A stretch of 49,546 bases of DNA from Micromonospora radicis (GCF_003583405.1 NZ_QXEC01000033.1:1-49546), one strand, 5' to 3'. Positions 16,442 through 25,831 are shown, counted from the stretch's first letter. Program-made: numbers and translations. The notes: a model not told the origin generated them from the sequence alone.

Positions 16442-19400
16442 TCACCGCAGGCGGTACGCCTGGATGGTCCGCTGGGTCACCGTGCTGCCGGTGCTGTCCT
16501 CGGCACTGGCCCGCAGCGACACGTGACCGGCACCGCGCGGGTGCCGCACGGTGGCCTGCCAGCCACTACCGACCTTCTTCACCTTGGCCCGCTGCCAGGT
16601 CCGGCCGCCGTCGTAGGAGACCTCGACGGTCAACGACCTGGTCCGCCCGGCCGAGGCGCCGCTCTGACGCTGCACCTGGACCGGGATGACGAAGGACCGG
16701 CCGGCCGGCGCGGCGTTGTTCGCGTCCAGTCGGGGCGCGAACCTGATCAGACCGACCGGCAGCCGGACCGGCTCGTCGCCCCGTACCTGCCGGGACCGGA
16801 AGGTCCACGTGGTGGCGACCTCCGTGCCCAGGTCGGTGAAGCTGCGCTTGGCCGACGTCTCCAGCCGGTACGTCGCCTTCCCGGCCGGTACCTCGAACTG
16901 TCCCCAACCGTGCTCGGGGCCCTCCCCGACCAGCTTGCCGTTGCGGTACAACGCGGTACGCGAGACGTCCGCCAGCGAACCACCCGGGTGACCCGCCGCG
17001 TCGCTGTGCATCGGTACGGCCAGCGTGATCACGTCACCCTGCCGGGTCACGCCCTCCTCCGGCCACCTCGGCTGCGGGAACGACGGCCCGTACGGCGCCC
17101 CGTTCCAGGTGTCCTGGTAGTGCCGACCAGCCCGGTACGTCATCGGCTCGGACCAGAAGGCGGCCACCAGGTCCAGCCACGGCAGGTCCTCGACCGGCGT
17201 GCCGAAGGCCAGTTCGGTACTCCAGCGCACCTGCCTGGTGTTGTAGTACTCGACCCGCTGCCCCGGCACCTTGACGTGCAGCACGGCCGCCCAGCCACCC
17301 AGGTCGGGTTCGGCGACGGGGAAGGCGAGCCGTTCGGCGAGGGCACCGGGATAGCCACCCTGGAACCGCTGGGTGACCTTGGCCAGGTCGGTGTTGCGGT
17401 AGTGCTTGGTCACCCCGTTGGGCAGCCGGCCGGGGAAGTACTCGGCCAGGCCGTAGAAGTACGGGCTGTTGGTCACCGCAAGGTCGGCGAACTGGCTGGC
17501 CACCGAGCCGACGAAACGGTCCGCCGGCACCGCCCGGCCGACCTGCCCGATGGCGAGGCCGGTGAAGTCCTCGGCGAGCACGCCGAAACCGGCGCTGCCG
17601 AGGTCGCCGAGCAGGAAGGTGGCGTCGGCGACGACCAACGCGGGCTTCGCCGAACGGTCCGGCACGGTCAGCCGCACCGGGCCCGCCTTGCGCGCGTCGA
17701 GCGTCATCGCGGTCGCCCCGTCGACGGTCAACTCCGGGCGGACCAGCATGGCCACGCTCTCGGTCGCCTCATCCCACAGGTAGCTGGCGACGCCGTACCG
17801 GCCCTTGGGCACCCGGATCTCGACGGTACCGGACGGGTCGTACGCGTAGACGTCGCTGAAGTCGTCCAGCCCGATCAGGAAGGTGAGGTAGTCGTCCGGC
17901 GCGGATCCGTCGAGGCCCAGGTGCCGCAGGGTCACCGGGTAGCTCTCCACCTCCTTGTGGACCGCCACCGGGGTCGTCGCCACCGTGTCACCGGAGCGGG
18001 CGAGCACCCGGCCGGTGTAGTAACCGTCGGGGCTGTCGACGCTGGTGTCGGCGGTGACGGTGACCGACGCCGTACCGCCGGCCGGCACCACGACCTGCTG
18101 GGCGCTCAGCGCGAACATGCCGGCCGGGGTCGGCTCCCCACCGGGGCCGGCGAGCTGGAGCGTGAGGTCCAGGGTGATCGCCGTGTCGCCGGTGTTGCGC
18201 CAGCTCAGCTCCCTGGTGATCGGCTCGTCGTCGTCGTGCGGCCAGAGGGTACGACCGAACGAGACGCTGGCCGGCTCGCTGACCACCGTCTGGGTGATCG
18301 CCCGGGCGACGTCGACCCGACCGGCCCCCTGCTGGTACGCGCTCAACTCCGGGTGGGGCTGGGCGGAGGCCATCAGGGTGGCCTTGAGCTGCTCGGCGGT
18401 GGCGTCGCCGCGCTGCTGGGCGAGCAGGGCCGCGGCCCCGGCCACGTGCGGCGCGGACATCGAGGTGCCGGAGAGCGAGACGTACTGCTCCCCGACCGGT
18501 TCGCCGAGCAGCGTGCCGGCGCCCCGAGCCGCGACGATGTCGACGCCGGGAGCGGTGATCTCCGGCTTCAACGCGTCGTCGCCGGTACGCGGACCCTGGC
18601 TGGAGAAGTAGGCGAGTTCGTCGTCCCGGTCGACCGCACCGACCGCGAGGGCGGCGTCCGCGCTGGCGGGCGAGCCCACGGTGCCAGCCCGGCCGCTGTT
18701 GCCGGCCGAGATGACGAAGAGCGCGCCGGTCTGCTCGGTCAGCGTGTTGACGGCCTCCTCCAGTGGGTCGACCTCCGGAGTGTCCATCCCGCCCAGACTC
18801 AGGTTGATCACGTCGGCCTGCTGGTCGACGGCGGCCCACTGCATGCCGGCCAGGATGGCCGACTCGGTGCAGCCGTACTCCTCGCAGACCTTGCCGGAGA
18901 GCAGGGTCGCGTCCGGAGCCACGCCCCGGTTCCGCCCGCCGGAGGCGGCACCGCTGCCGGCGATGATCGAGGCGACGTGGGTGCCGTGCCCCACGATGTC
19001 ACCCGGATCCGCTTCCTCGGTGAAGTTGTACGCCTCGGCGACCCGCCCGGTCAGGTCCGGGTGGGCGGCGTCGACGCCGGTGTCCAGCACCGCCACGCGC
19101 ACCCCCTGGCCGGTGTAGCCGGCCTGGTGGGCGGCGGGGGCACCGATCTGCGGCACGCTGTGCTCCAGCGTCAGCTGGCGCCTGCCGTCGAGCCAGACCC
19201 GCTCGACACCCCCCGCCACGTCGATTCGGGCCTGACTGCCGGCCATCGCGGCCCAGAGCTGGCCGACCCGCTGCTTGTCGGCGGTCGCCGCGGACCCGCC
19301 GATGGCCGGCAGGTCCCGGACCACGGTCACCGCGTCGGGTGCGGAGCTACGCCGGGCCGTACCCGCCTGGTAGGTCAGCAGCAGCGGCAGATCGTCCCGC

Positions 19401-19774
19401 CGGGCGTCGTCGTAGCCAGCGGCGATCAGCCCGGCCACGTCGAAGAGCCGCCGGTCGACCCGGCCGTCGCGGATCAACGGCAGGGCGTCCTGCGGGATGA
19501 CCCAACGGTGGCCATCCTGCCGCTGGGTGAGGAAGCGGATGCCGGAGCGTCCCTCGGCGGGTCGTACGCTCGCCGCCCCGGACGCGCTCAGGGTGACCCG
19601 GTCACCGGTGATCAGGGTGACGGTCTGCTGCCCCACCGACGCCGGTGCGGCGGCGGTGACCTGGGTGGACTGTGGTGCGGTCGGTTCGGCGGGCGCGGCC
19701 GGCGCGGCGCCGGGCGCGCCGAGCACCAGCACCATCGCCAGTCCGATGGCGGTCAGTTTGCTGCTTCGTTGCAA
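16442..19774 (-). CDS. Secreted S8 family (subtilisin-like) serine peptidase, 1110 aa
   Basis: A signal peptide (basic start, GLAMVLVLGA core, APAAPAEP region) precedes a propeptide of about 180 residues. The catalytic triad is D231 (AVLDTGVD), H263 (GHGTHVA) and S438 (GTSMSAPHVAG), with oxyanion N359 (SAGNSG). About 630 further residues form beta-rich C-terminal domains, a layout seen in large secreted actinobacterial subtilases. The start is TTG at 19774 with GAGGAGG 5 nt before it; no ATG or GTG fits as well. The upstream region has palindromic sites at 19830-19848 and CATCGATG repeats, so it is probably under specific regulation. Confidence 0.93.
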   Translation of the reverse strand: MQRSSKLTAIGLAMVLVLGAPGAAPAAPAEPTAPQSTQVTAAAPASVGQQTVTLITGDRVTLSASGAASVRPAEGRSGIRFLTQRQDGHRWVIPQDALPLIRDGRVDRRLFDVAGLIAAGYDDARRDDLPLLLTYQAGTARRSSAPDAVTVVRDLPAIGGSAATADKQRVGQLWAAMAGSQARIDVAGGVERVWLDGRRQLTLEHSVPQIGAPAAHQAGYTGQGVRVAVLDTGVDAAHPDLTGRVAEAYNFTEEADPGDIVGHGTHVASIIAGSGAASGGRNRGVAPDATLLSGKVCEEYGCTESAILAGMQWAAVDQQADVINLSLGGMDTPEVDPLEEAVNTLTEQTGALFVISAGNSGRAGTVGSPASADAALAVGAVDRDDELAYFSSQGPRTGDDALKPEITAPGVDIVAARGAGTLLGEPVGEQYVSLSGTSMSAPHVAGAAALLAQQRGDATAEQLKATLMASAQPHPELSAYQQGAGRVDVARAITQTVVSEPASVSFGRTLWPHDDDEPITRELSWRNTGDTAITLDLTLQLAGPGGEPTPAGMFALSAQQVVVPAGGTASVTVTADTSVDSPDGYYTGRVLARSGDTVATTPVAVHKEVESYPVTLRHLGLDGSAPDDYLTFLIGLDDFSDVYAYDPSGTVEIRVPKGRYGVASYLWDEATESVAMLVRPELTVDGATAMTLDARKAGPVRLTVPDRSAKPALVVADATFLLGDLGSAGFGVLAEDFTGLAIGQVGRAVPADRFVGSVASQFADLAVTNSPYFYGLAEYFPGRLPNGVTKHYRNTDLAKVTQRFQGGYPGALAERLAFPVAEPDLGGWAAVLHVKVPGQRVEYYNTRQVRWSTELAFGTPVEDLPWLDLVAAFWSEPMTYRAGRHYQDTWNGAPYGPSFPQPRWPEEGVTRQGDVITLAVPMHSDAAGHPGGSLADVSRTALYRNGKLVGEGPEHGWGQFEVPAGKATYRLETSAKRSFTDLGTEVATTWTFRSRQVRGDEPVRLPVGLIRFAPRLDANNAAPAGRSFVIPVQVQRQSGASAGRTRSLTVEVSYDGGRTWQRAKVKKVGSGWQATVRHPRGAGHVSLRASAEDSTGSTVTQRTIQAYRLR

Positions 19775-19797
19775 CTGATCCTCCTCGTGGAGCGTCT

Positions 19798-19820
19798 ACA
19801 TCGATGAGGACACATCGATG
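19798..19820. promoter_or_regulatory. Direct repeat of palindrome CATCGATG
   Basis: ACATCGATG occurs at 19798-19806 and again at 19812-19820, a 14-bp period. CATCGATG is itself a perfect palindrome. It lies in the leader region of the subtilase and may be an operator. Confidence 0.4.
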
Positions 19821-19829
19821 CCCCTAGAC

Positions 19830-19848
19830 TTGCATACCGAGTATGCAA
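19830..19848. promoter_or_regulatory. Palindromic operator candidate TTGCATACCGAGTATGCAA
   Basis: Eight-base arms TTGCATAC/GTATGCAA surround CGA. It lies in the 137-nt divergent region between the subtilase and the acetyltransferase. The inner core ATACCG-R-GTAT also occurs at 13916-13928. Confidence 0.55.
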
Positions 19849-19911
19849 AGTGGAGTCCAGAATTCGACGAAGTTGATTCCAGACTTCGAACCCGGCGGGC
19901 ATGATCGGCGG

Positions 19912-20469
19912 ATGGGATCCATGAAGGAACGCATGCTGGCCGGCGAGGCGTACCTCGCCGACGACCCGGAACTGGTCGCCGACCACCTCCGCGCCCTGCG
20001 CCTGCTCGATCGGATCAACAACGGCGGCATCGACGACCGGGAGGCGCGGCGGGCGGCGCTGCGCGAACTGCTCGGCGAACTCGGCGAGGAGACCGGGATC
20101 CGACCACCGTTCTACTGCGACTACGGCTACAACATCCGGATCGGGCCGCGCAGCTTCGTGAACTTCAACGCGGTCTTCCTCGACGTCACACCGATCACCC
20201 TCGGCGCCGACGTGCAGGTCGGCCCGAACGTGCAACTGCTCACCCCGACCCATCCGGTCGACCCCGAGCAGCGCCGGGCCAAGTGGGAGGGCGGCCAGCC
20301 CATCACCATCGGTGACAACGTCTGGCTGGGCGGCGGCGTCATCGTCCTGGCTGGAGTCACGGTAGGTGACAACACGGTGGTCGGCGCGGGCGCCGTGGTG
20401 GCCCGCGACCTACCGGCCAATGTCGTCGCCGTCGGCAACCCCGCCCGGGTCGTACGTCAGATCGACTGA
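19912..20469 (+). CDS. Maltose/sugar O-acetyltransferase, LbH family, 185 aa
   Basis: The N-terminal maltose acetyltransferase domain (MKERMLAGEAYLADDPELVA) is followed by left-handed beta-helix repeats (IRIGPRSFVNFNAVFLD, ITIGDNVWLGGGVIVLAGV, VGAGAVVARDLPANVVAVG). The catalytic His is in LLTPTHPVDP. Such enzymes (Maa, NodL, LacA group) acetylate sugars with acetyl-CoA; the exact acceptor cannot be told. The start is ATG at 19912 or, equally plausible, 19921; neither has a strong Shine-Dalgarno. It is divergent from the subtilase and shares the palindromic control region. Confidence 0.88.
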   Translation: MGSMKERMLAGEAYLADDPELVADHLRALRLLDRINNGGIDDREARRAALRELLGELGEETGIRPPFYCDYGYNIRIGPRSFVNFNAVFLDVTPITLGADVQVGPNVQLLTPTHPVDPEQRRAKWEGGQPITIGDNVWLGGGVIVLAGVTVGDNTVVGAGAVVARDLPANVVAVGNPARVVRQID

Positions 20470-20575
20470 CCCTCCACACCCCATCTCACCTGCATAAACA
20501 TCTCCCCCGACGGGTGGCACTCGACAGCGAAGTCGAGCACTCTGGGTATCAGAGTCGTCACCGGGAGGCTGCACT

Positions 20576-23203
20576 ATGGGAGGTCGCGTCCTCGAACTGC
20601 GGGTACACGGAGTGTCCAACACCCCGCCCGCCGAGATCCTGGGGCTGGCCTCCGAGCCGGGCGGTGAGGATCCTCAACCGCGGCTGGTGGCCGGTGGGCC
20701 GGTCACCGGCTTCTACCGCTCCGCCACCGCCTCCCCGGTCGATCCGGTCGCCGTCGAGGCGTACAGCTGGGGGCAGTTGACCTCCGGCGCACGGACCGCG
20801 CGCGACGTGGAACGGGCGTTGTGGACGCTGCTGCTGCCGTTCACCCTGGCCAACGTGGCGCTACACGCCAGGACCGACATCCCGGCCGACCCCAGAGACG
20901 AACGATTCACCGACCGGCCCGGCATCACCGCCTGGCTGATCCGGCTGTTCTGCCTGAGTCTGACCGCCACCCCGGTGCTCGCCCTCACCACCGTCGGCGT
21001 CGACCTGATCGGCTGGCAGTGCGTGGACGCGGCCTGCGTGAGCCGGATACCCGGGCCGTGGGACTTCCTCGCCAGCACCTGGTGGCAACAGGGCGGGCGG
21101 GCCCTCGCCGTCGGCCTGACCGTACCGCTCGCCATGATCGCGGTGCTCGGCGTGGTCACCTGGCGGACGTACCAGTACGAGGCGGTGATGCCCGCCGGGC
21201 CCACCGACCCACCGGTACGCCACGCGTCCGCGCCGACCGACGCCGACCCGCCGGCCGCCCAGCCGGTACCGGACCCGCCACCGGCGCCCGAGCCGCCCGC
21301 CGGGCCGCTCACCAACCCGCTCGAAGATCCCACCTTCTGGTGGGGCGAAGGACAGCTACGGCGGGCCGCCGTGCTGCACCTGTGCACCGCCACGGTGGGG
21401 GCGGCGGCAGTTCCCCTCGGCACCGTCCTCGTCCTGGCCCCGCCGGACGGCGCCCGCGCCACGGTCGCCTGGACCAGCGCGACGGCGCTCACCGCCGTAC
21501 TGGTGATCACGCTCGTCGCGCTCGGCCGCCCCTTCCTCACCCGGCGCGACGGCGCCACCCCGCTCGGCCACTGGAGCGTGGCGGTCATCGCCCTCACCGG
21601 ACTCGGCCTGGCCGGCACCGTCCTGGTGCTGATGCTGCCCGACGGTGCGGCCGGCGCCTCCTTCGCCGGGCTACGCCCACCGGTCGGCTGCGCGGCCGAT
21701 CCGTCGCTGCCCGGCTGCCTGGAGGACCGTTCGCTGCCGGGCCTCGACCGGATCGTCACCCTGCTCGTCACCGGTCAGCTGCTCCTACTCATCGCCATCG
21801 GCGGTACCGCCCGCTCCGGCCGCCGGGGCGGCGCCCCACCCGCCGTCGCCACGGCGCTGCTCGCGGTCGCGACCGCCTGGTGCCAGGGTTGGCTGCCCGG
21901 CGTCGGGCCGGCCCCGCTGCAACTGTGGCAGGTCGCCCTGGCCCTGCTGCTCTTCGCCGTCGTCGGCCTGCTGCTGCCCCGCACCCGCACCGAGGTCGGC
22001 AAGCAACCGCTCGGGGCCCACACCGACCTGGCGTGGCGCGGCCAGGCCCCGGCCGTGATCGCCGGCTTCGGTTGGCTGCTCTGCCTGGCGTACTGCACCG
22101 GACTGCTCTACTGGGTCACCGACCGGCTCAACGGCGACGCCACGCCCAGCGGCCGTTCGGTGGTCGCCCCACCCACCCCGGTGACCTGGGCCGGTCTGCT
22201 CTTCGGCATCGCGCTGCTGGTGCTGGTCATGATCGTGGTACGGGCCATCGTGCTGTTCCGCCGGCTGCGTCAGCAGGAGTACGCCGAGCTGCGGGCCAGC
22301 GGCCCGCTCTCCGCCCACGACCTGCGCCGCGGCCGGGACGTGAGCACCCATCGGGCCCTGCACCGACTGGTCGGCGAACACGCGCTACGCCTGATCGGTT
22401 GGTACGCCGCCGCGATGTGTGTGCTGGCCGTCCTCGGCTGCGTCGCGGCGCTCTCCCCCGCCCGGTCGCACCCGGTCTCGGCGACCGGCAGCGCCGCCGT
22501 GGTCAAGTTCGTCGCCGACGTGGGCGACTCGCTGCTCGGCTGGCTGCCGGTGGCGGTCGCCGCCATCGGGCTGATGGTCTTCCGCAACAACACCGTCCGG
22601 CGGTCCGTCGGGGTGGTCTGGGACGTCGGCACGTTCTGGCCACGCGCCGCGCATCCGCTCGCCCCACCGAGCTACGCCGAGCGGGCCGTGCCCGAACTGC
22701 TCACCCGCACCGCCGGACTGCTCGCCCTGGCCGAACACGACCCCCGGCGGATGGAGGGCATCATCCTGTCCGGGCACAGCCAGGGCACGGTGATCTGCGC
22801 GGCGGTCCTGCTGCAACTGCCCCGCCGCTGGCGGCGCCGGATCTGGTACTTCTCGTACGGCTGTCAGCTGACCCGGCTCTACGGCCGGATCTTCCCCGCC
22901 TACTTCGGACCGGAGCGGCTGCCGGTGCTGAGCCGGGCGTTGGCCCGCCCCGGCGGCGGTACCAGGTGGACGAACTTCTGGCGGGACACCGACCCTCTCG
23001 GCTGGCCGGTCAGCGCCGGCGAACGCGACGTGGCCGTGACCGACCCCGAGGCGCTGCACCCCAGCGACGGTGAGGTGGCCGACCCGCCGATCCGCAGCCA
23101 CAGCGGCTACCCGGAGGCCGCCGAGTTCCAGCGGGAACGGTCCCGGGTCGCCTGGCTGCTGCGGCGCAGCGTGCCGTCACCCCGCCCCAGGGGGCTCGGC
23201 TAG
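20576..23203 (+). CDS. Multi-span membrane protein with split alpha/beta-hydrolase-like motifs, 875 aa
   Basis: The first residues (RVLELRVHGVSNTPP, H11-G12) look like a hydrolase beta-strand with an HG oxyanion turn. Residues about 80-690 hold many hydrophobic segments split by a Pro-rich loop (about 205-245). A soluble tail then carries IILSGHSQGTVICAA, a GxSxG nucleophile elbow with the candidate Ser at 735. I read this as a lipase/esterase-like fold interrupted by a membrane domain. Substrate and role are unknown. The ATG at 20576 has GGGAGG seven nt upstream. The 3' end overlaps the convergent kinase gene by 27 bp. I know of similar unnamed proteins in actinobacteria but no characterised member. 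Confidence 0.8.
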   Translation: MGGRVLELRVHGVSNTPPAEILGLASEPGGEDPQPRLVAGGPVTGFYRSATASPVDPVAVEAYSWGQLTSGARTARDVERALWTLLLPFTLANVALHARTDIPADPRDERFTDRPGITAWLIRLFCLSLTATPVLALTTVGVDLIGWQCVDAACVSRIPGPWDFLASTWWQQGGRALAVGLTVPLAMIAVLGVVTWRTYQYEAVMPAGPTDPPVRHASAPTDADPPAAQPVPDPPPAPEPPAGPLTNPLEDPTFWWGEGQLRRAAVLHLCTATVGAAAVPLGTVLVLAPPDGARATVAWTSATALTAVLVITLVALGRPFLTRRDGATPLGHWSVAVIALTGLGLAGTVLVLMLPDGAAGASFAGLRPPVGCAADPSLPGCLEDRSLPGLDRIVTLLVTGQLLLLIAIGGTARSGRRGGAPPAVATALLAVATAWCQGWLPGVGPAPLQLWQVALALLLFAVVGLLLPRTRTEVGKQPLGAHTDLAWRGQAPAVIAGFGWLLCLAYCTGLLYWVTDRLNGDATPSGRSVVAPPTPVTWAGLLFGIALLVLVMIVVRAIVLFRRLRQQEYAELRASGPLSAHDLRRGRDVSTHRALHRLVGEHALRLIGWYAAAMCVLAVLGCVAALSPARSHPVSATGSAAVVKFVADVGDSLLGWLPVAVAAIGLMVFRNNTVRRSVGVVWDVGTFWPRAAHPLAPPSYAERAVPELLTRTAGLLALAEHDPRRMEGIILSGHSQGTVICAAVLLQLPRRWRRRIWYFSYGCQLTRLYGRIFPAYFGPERLPVLSRALARPGGGTRWTNFWRDTDPLGWPVSAGERDVAVTDPEALHPSDGEVADPPIRSHSGYPEAAEFQRERSRVAWLLRRSVPSPRPRGLG

Positions 23204-23827
23204 CCGTACCACCAGGTCGGCCCGGTCGACGGTGCCGTGCGCCAGCGCCGCGTTGACCTCGTCGCTACCCAGCGCCCAGGCCCGGGCCTCCTCCGCCGAC
23301 CGCCCGTACGCCATGTGCCGGGCGACCAGTCGGCGGCGGCGCAGGTCACCGTCGAGATCGAGGAACCACGCCTGGTGCAGCAGCGCCCGCACCTCGTCCC
23401 AGGGCCACTCCCGGACCAGCAGATAGTTGCCCTCGGTCACCACCAGCCGCACCTCCGGAGGTATCTCGATCGCACCCGCGATCGGCTCCTCCCACTCCCG
23501 GCGGAACTCCGGCGCCCAGACCGAGGTCGGTTCCTTACGGCGCAGCCGACGCAGCAGGGAGACATAGCCGTTGGCGTCGAAGGTGTCCATCGCGCCCTTG
23601 CGCGCCGCCCGACCGAGCCGGTGCAGCTCCGCCTGGGCGAGGTGGAAGCCGTCCATCGGCACCAGCCGGGCGGCCGGGCCGACCGCCGCCACCACCTGCG
23701 CGGCCAGGGTGGACTTGCCCGCGCCCGGGGCGCCGGTGATGCCGAGCAGCTGCCGCGGGCCGGCGTCGGCCAGCGTACGGGCACGGGCCAGCAACTCCTC
23801 GACGGGCAGCACCTCGGCGGGCGGCAT
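23177..23827 (-). CDS. P-loop nucleoside/sugar kinase-like protein, 216 aa
   Basis: Walker A is ITGAPGAGKST near residue 30, followed by VPMDGFHLAQAEL and VVTEGNYLLV. These are features of the uridine kinase/phosphoribulokinase-like family that also includes FrcK-type proteins. It probably phosphorylates a small metabolite; which one is not deducible. The ATG at 23827 overlaps the SIMPL gene stop as TGATG, so the two are coupled. The last 27 bp overlap the convergent hydrolase-like gene. Confidence 0.82.
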   Translation of the reverse strand: MPPAEVLPVEELLARARTLADAGPRQLLGITGAPGAGKSTLAAQVVAAVGPAARLVPMDGFHLAQAELHRLGRAARKGAMDTFDANGYVSLLRRLRRKEPTSVWAPEFRREWEEPIAGAIEIPPEVRLVVTEGNYLLVREWPWDEVRALLHQAWFLDLDGDLRRRRLVARHMAYGRSAEEARAWALGSDEVNAALAHGTVDRADLVVRLAEPPGAG

Positions 23828-24474
23828 CAGGACAGGACCGGCCGGCTGATCGTGAACCGCGCCCGAACGGCCGCGTGCACCCCCTGCGGCTGCGGGTCCA
23901 ACTCCAGCTCCGGCTGGCCACCGGCCGCCGCACCGCCCGCGTCGAACGCCATCCGAGCCATCATCGGTTGCCCGGTCCCGCCCTCGTCGGCCAGCTCGAT
24001 CAGCTCGGTCACCTGGGCGCCGAGCGCTGCGGCGTACTCCCGGGCCCGTTGCAGCGCGTCGGTGATCGCGTCGTGCCGGGCCTGCCGATAGGTCGGGCTG
24101 TCGGGGCGCAGCGACCACCACGGACCGGCCACCTCGACCTGATCCTGGTCGGCCAGCCGCAACATCAGCTCACCGAGGGCGGTGAAGTCGCTGACCGTCA
24201 CCGTGGTCACCACCGAGCCGTGCCAGGCCACGATCCGCTCGCCGGAACGTCGCGTCTCGGGTCGCACCCGCAGGTCGCCGGTCTCCCGGCGGTCGATCGA
24301 CGACTCGGACGAATCCAGCAGCACCCGGACGGCGGCGGCCCGCTCGGCCAGTCGGGTCAGGGCCGCCTCCCGGTCGCGGTCGCGGGCGAGCGCGGTCACC
24401 GTGAACCGGGCGACCTCCGGATCGACCTCGCGGTACGCCTCACCGCGCACCGTCACCACCGGTCCGTCCACCAT
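23827..24474 (-). CDS. SIMPL (DUF541) domain protein, 215 aa
   Basis: One SIMPL domain covers most of the chain: VVTVRGEAYREVDPEVARFT at the start, SVVTTVTVSDFTALGELM in the middle, RQARHDAITDALQRAREYAA near the end. No signal peptide is seen, unlike many Gram-negative members, so the protein is probably cytoplasmic. The ATG at 24474 has TAGGGT 6 nt upstream, consistent with a leaderless mRNA. It is coupled to a P-loop kinase; a joint function is possible but not shown. Confidence 0.85.
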   Translation of the reverse strand: MVDGPVVTVRGEAYREVDPEVARFTVTALARDRDREAALTRLAERAAAVRVLLDSSESSIDRRETGDLRVRPETRRSGERIVAWHGSVVTTVTVSDFTALGELMLRLADQDQVEVAGPWWSLRPDSPTYRQARHDAITDALQRAREYAAALGAQVTELIELADEGGTGQPMMARMAFDAGGAAAGGQPELELDPQPQGVHAAVRARFTISRPVLS

Positions 24475-24480
24475 GCCCTC

Positions 24481-24486
24481 ACCCTA
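24481..24486 (-). promoter_or_regulatory. TAGGGT -10 box, leaderless SIMPL-kinase operon
   Basis: TAGGGT lies 6 nt before the ATG at 24474. No clear -35. Confidence 0.45.
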
Positions 24487-24558
24487 GCGGCGGGGCCCGC
24501 ACCGCGCCCACCGATGCGCCCGCGCGACCGGCCGGCGGCGACCCCCGCCCGACGGCGT

Positions 24559-25572
24559 TCAGTCGGCCTGTGGCAGCTGCGCGGTGTAGGCGACGACGGC
24601 GCCGTCGACCCAGCATCCGGTCAGGTGACCGCCGGCCGCGCCCACCCCGTACAGCCAGGCCAGTTCGTCGCCGCGCCCGCCGACCGGGAACGACCGGAGC
24701 TGCTCCCGGTACGGCCGGCCGGTCAGCGCGCGGCGGGCCGCGGCGGCCTCGGCGTACCGGGCGGTGAGCAGTTCGCCGTCGCCGGTCCGCAGCGCGCCGG
24801 CCAACTCGTCGAGGACGGCGGTGACCTCGGCCAGCGCGGCCAACACCTGCTCCCGGTTACCGCGCAACATGTTCGCCGTACGCCCCGCCGGGGTGCCGGC
24901 GACCCGGGTGCCGTCGCGGAAGCTGCCCGCGGCCAGGGTGAGCACCGCGTCGCGCAGCGACGACCGTTCGGCCGCGCCGGCGAGCGCCCCGGCGAGCAGG
25001 TGCGGCACGTGCGACGCGAGGGCGACCACCGCGTCGTGCCGGTCCGCCGCCATCGGCACCACCCGCGCGGCGAACACGTCGGTGACCACGGCGGCGAGCC
25101 GACGGAACGCGGTCAGCCCGTCCGGGGCGGGGCAGAGCACCCAGGCGGCGCCCGCGAACAGCTCGGGCGACGCCGCGACCAGGCCGGCCCGGTCCGTGCC
25201 GGCCATCGGATGACCGGGGACGAACCGGTGGGTGAGTCCCCGCGCCGCGGCCAACGCCGCCAGCTCCGCCTTGGTGCTGCCCACGTCGGTGAGCAGGCAG
25301 TCCTCGCCGGTCGCGGCGGCGACCTCGACCAGCGTCGCGGGCAGCGTGGGCAGCGGCCCGCCGAGGAAGACCAGGTCCCGGTCGGCGACCGCGTCGGCCA
25401 GCCGCTCCGCGGTCGGTACGCCCGCCAGCCGGGCCCGCCGACGGGTCGCCTCGTCCGGATCCCAGCCGGTCACGTCCCACCCGGCGGCGTGTAACCGGAG
25501 CAGCACCGACCCGCCGATCAGGCCGGTGCCGACCACCGCCACCCGGGGCTGTGCGCCGTCCCTGACCACCAT
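24559..25572 (-). CDS. tyrA: Prephenate dehydrogenase, 337 aa
   Basis: TyrA oxidatively decarboxylates prephenate to 4-hydroxyphenylpyruvate for tyrosine synthesis. The Rossmann motif VVGTGLIGGS starts at about residue 12, then TDVGSTKAEL, the substrate motif GHPMAGTDRAG, and DRHDAVVALASHVPHLLA with the conserved His pair. No chorismate mutase or ACT domain is evident, although the C-terminus has about 40 poorly conserved residues. The ATG at 25572 is preceded by GAGG at 6 nt; in-frame upstream sequence does not look coding. Confidence 0.92.
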   Translation of the reverse strand: MVVRDGAQPRVAVVGTGLIGGSVLLRLHAAGWDVTGWDPDEATRRRARLAGVPTAERLADAVADRDLVFLGGPLPTLPATLVEVAAATGEDCLLTDVGSTKAELAALAAARGLTHRFVPGHPMAGTDRAGLVAASPELFAGAAWVLCPAPDGLTAFRRLAAVVTDVFAARVVPMAADRHDAVVALASHVPHLLAGALAGAAERSSLRDAVLTLAAGSFRDGTRVAGTPAGRTANMLRGNREQVLAALAEVTAVLDELAGALRTGDGELLTARYAEAAAARRALTGRPYREQLRSFPVGGRGDELAWLYGVGAAGGHLTGCWVDGAVVAYTAQLPQAD

Positions 25573-25831
25573 CGCGCACCTCGGCGTCCCGTGTCGGGCG
25601 TGGGGCCAGCCGGCCGCACGCGAAGTCCGGGCCGAGGATATCGCCCGATCGGGCGGACCCGGTCCCGCGCGCGGGCGCCGGGGCCGATGCCGTCGCCGGT
25701 AACCGGGGCGGTCGAGCCCGGTCCCGGGGGCGGAGGTCGGGCCGTAAGGGGGATGTCCACGACGGATGATCAACCCGTAGCGTGCCTGCGCCACCGCCAC
25801 GACAGGCGGTTTTCTCACGGGGAGGAACACC

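Noticed and set aside
16523..19807. 1094-codon plus-strand frame opposite the subtilase
   Set aside because: The subtilase has a complete catalytic triad and signal peptide; the opposite frame has no domain and is a shadow.
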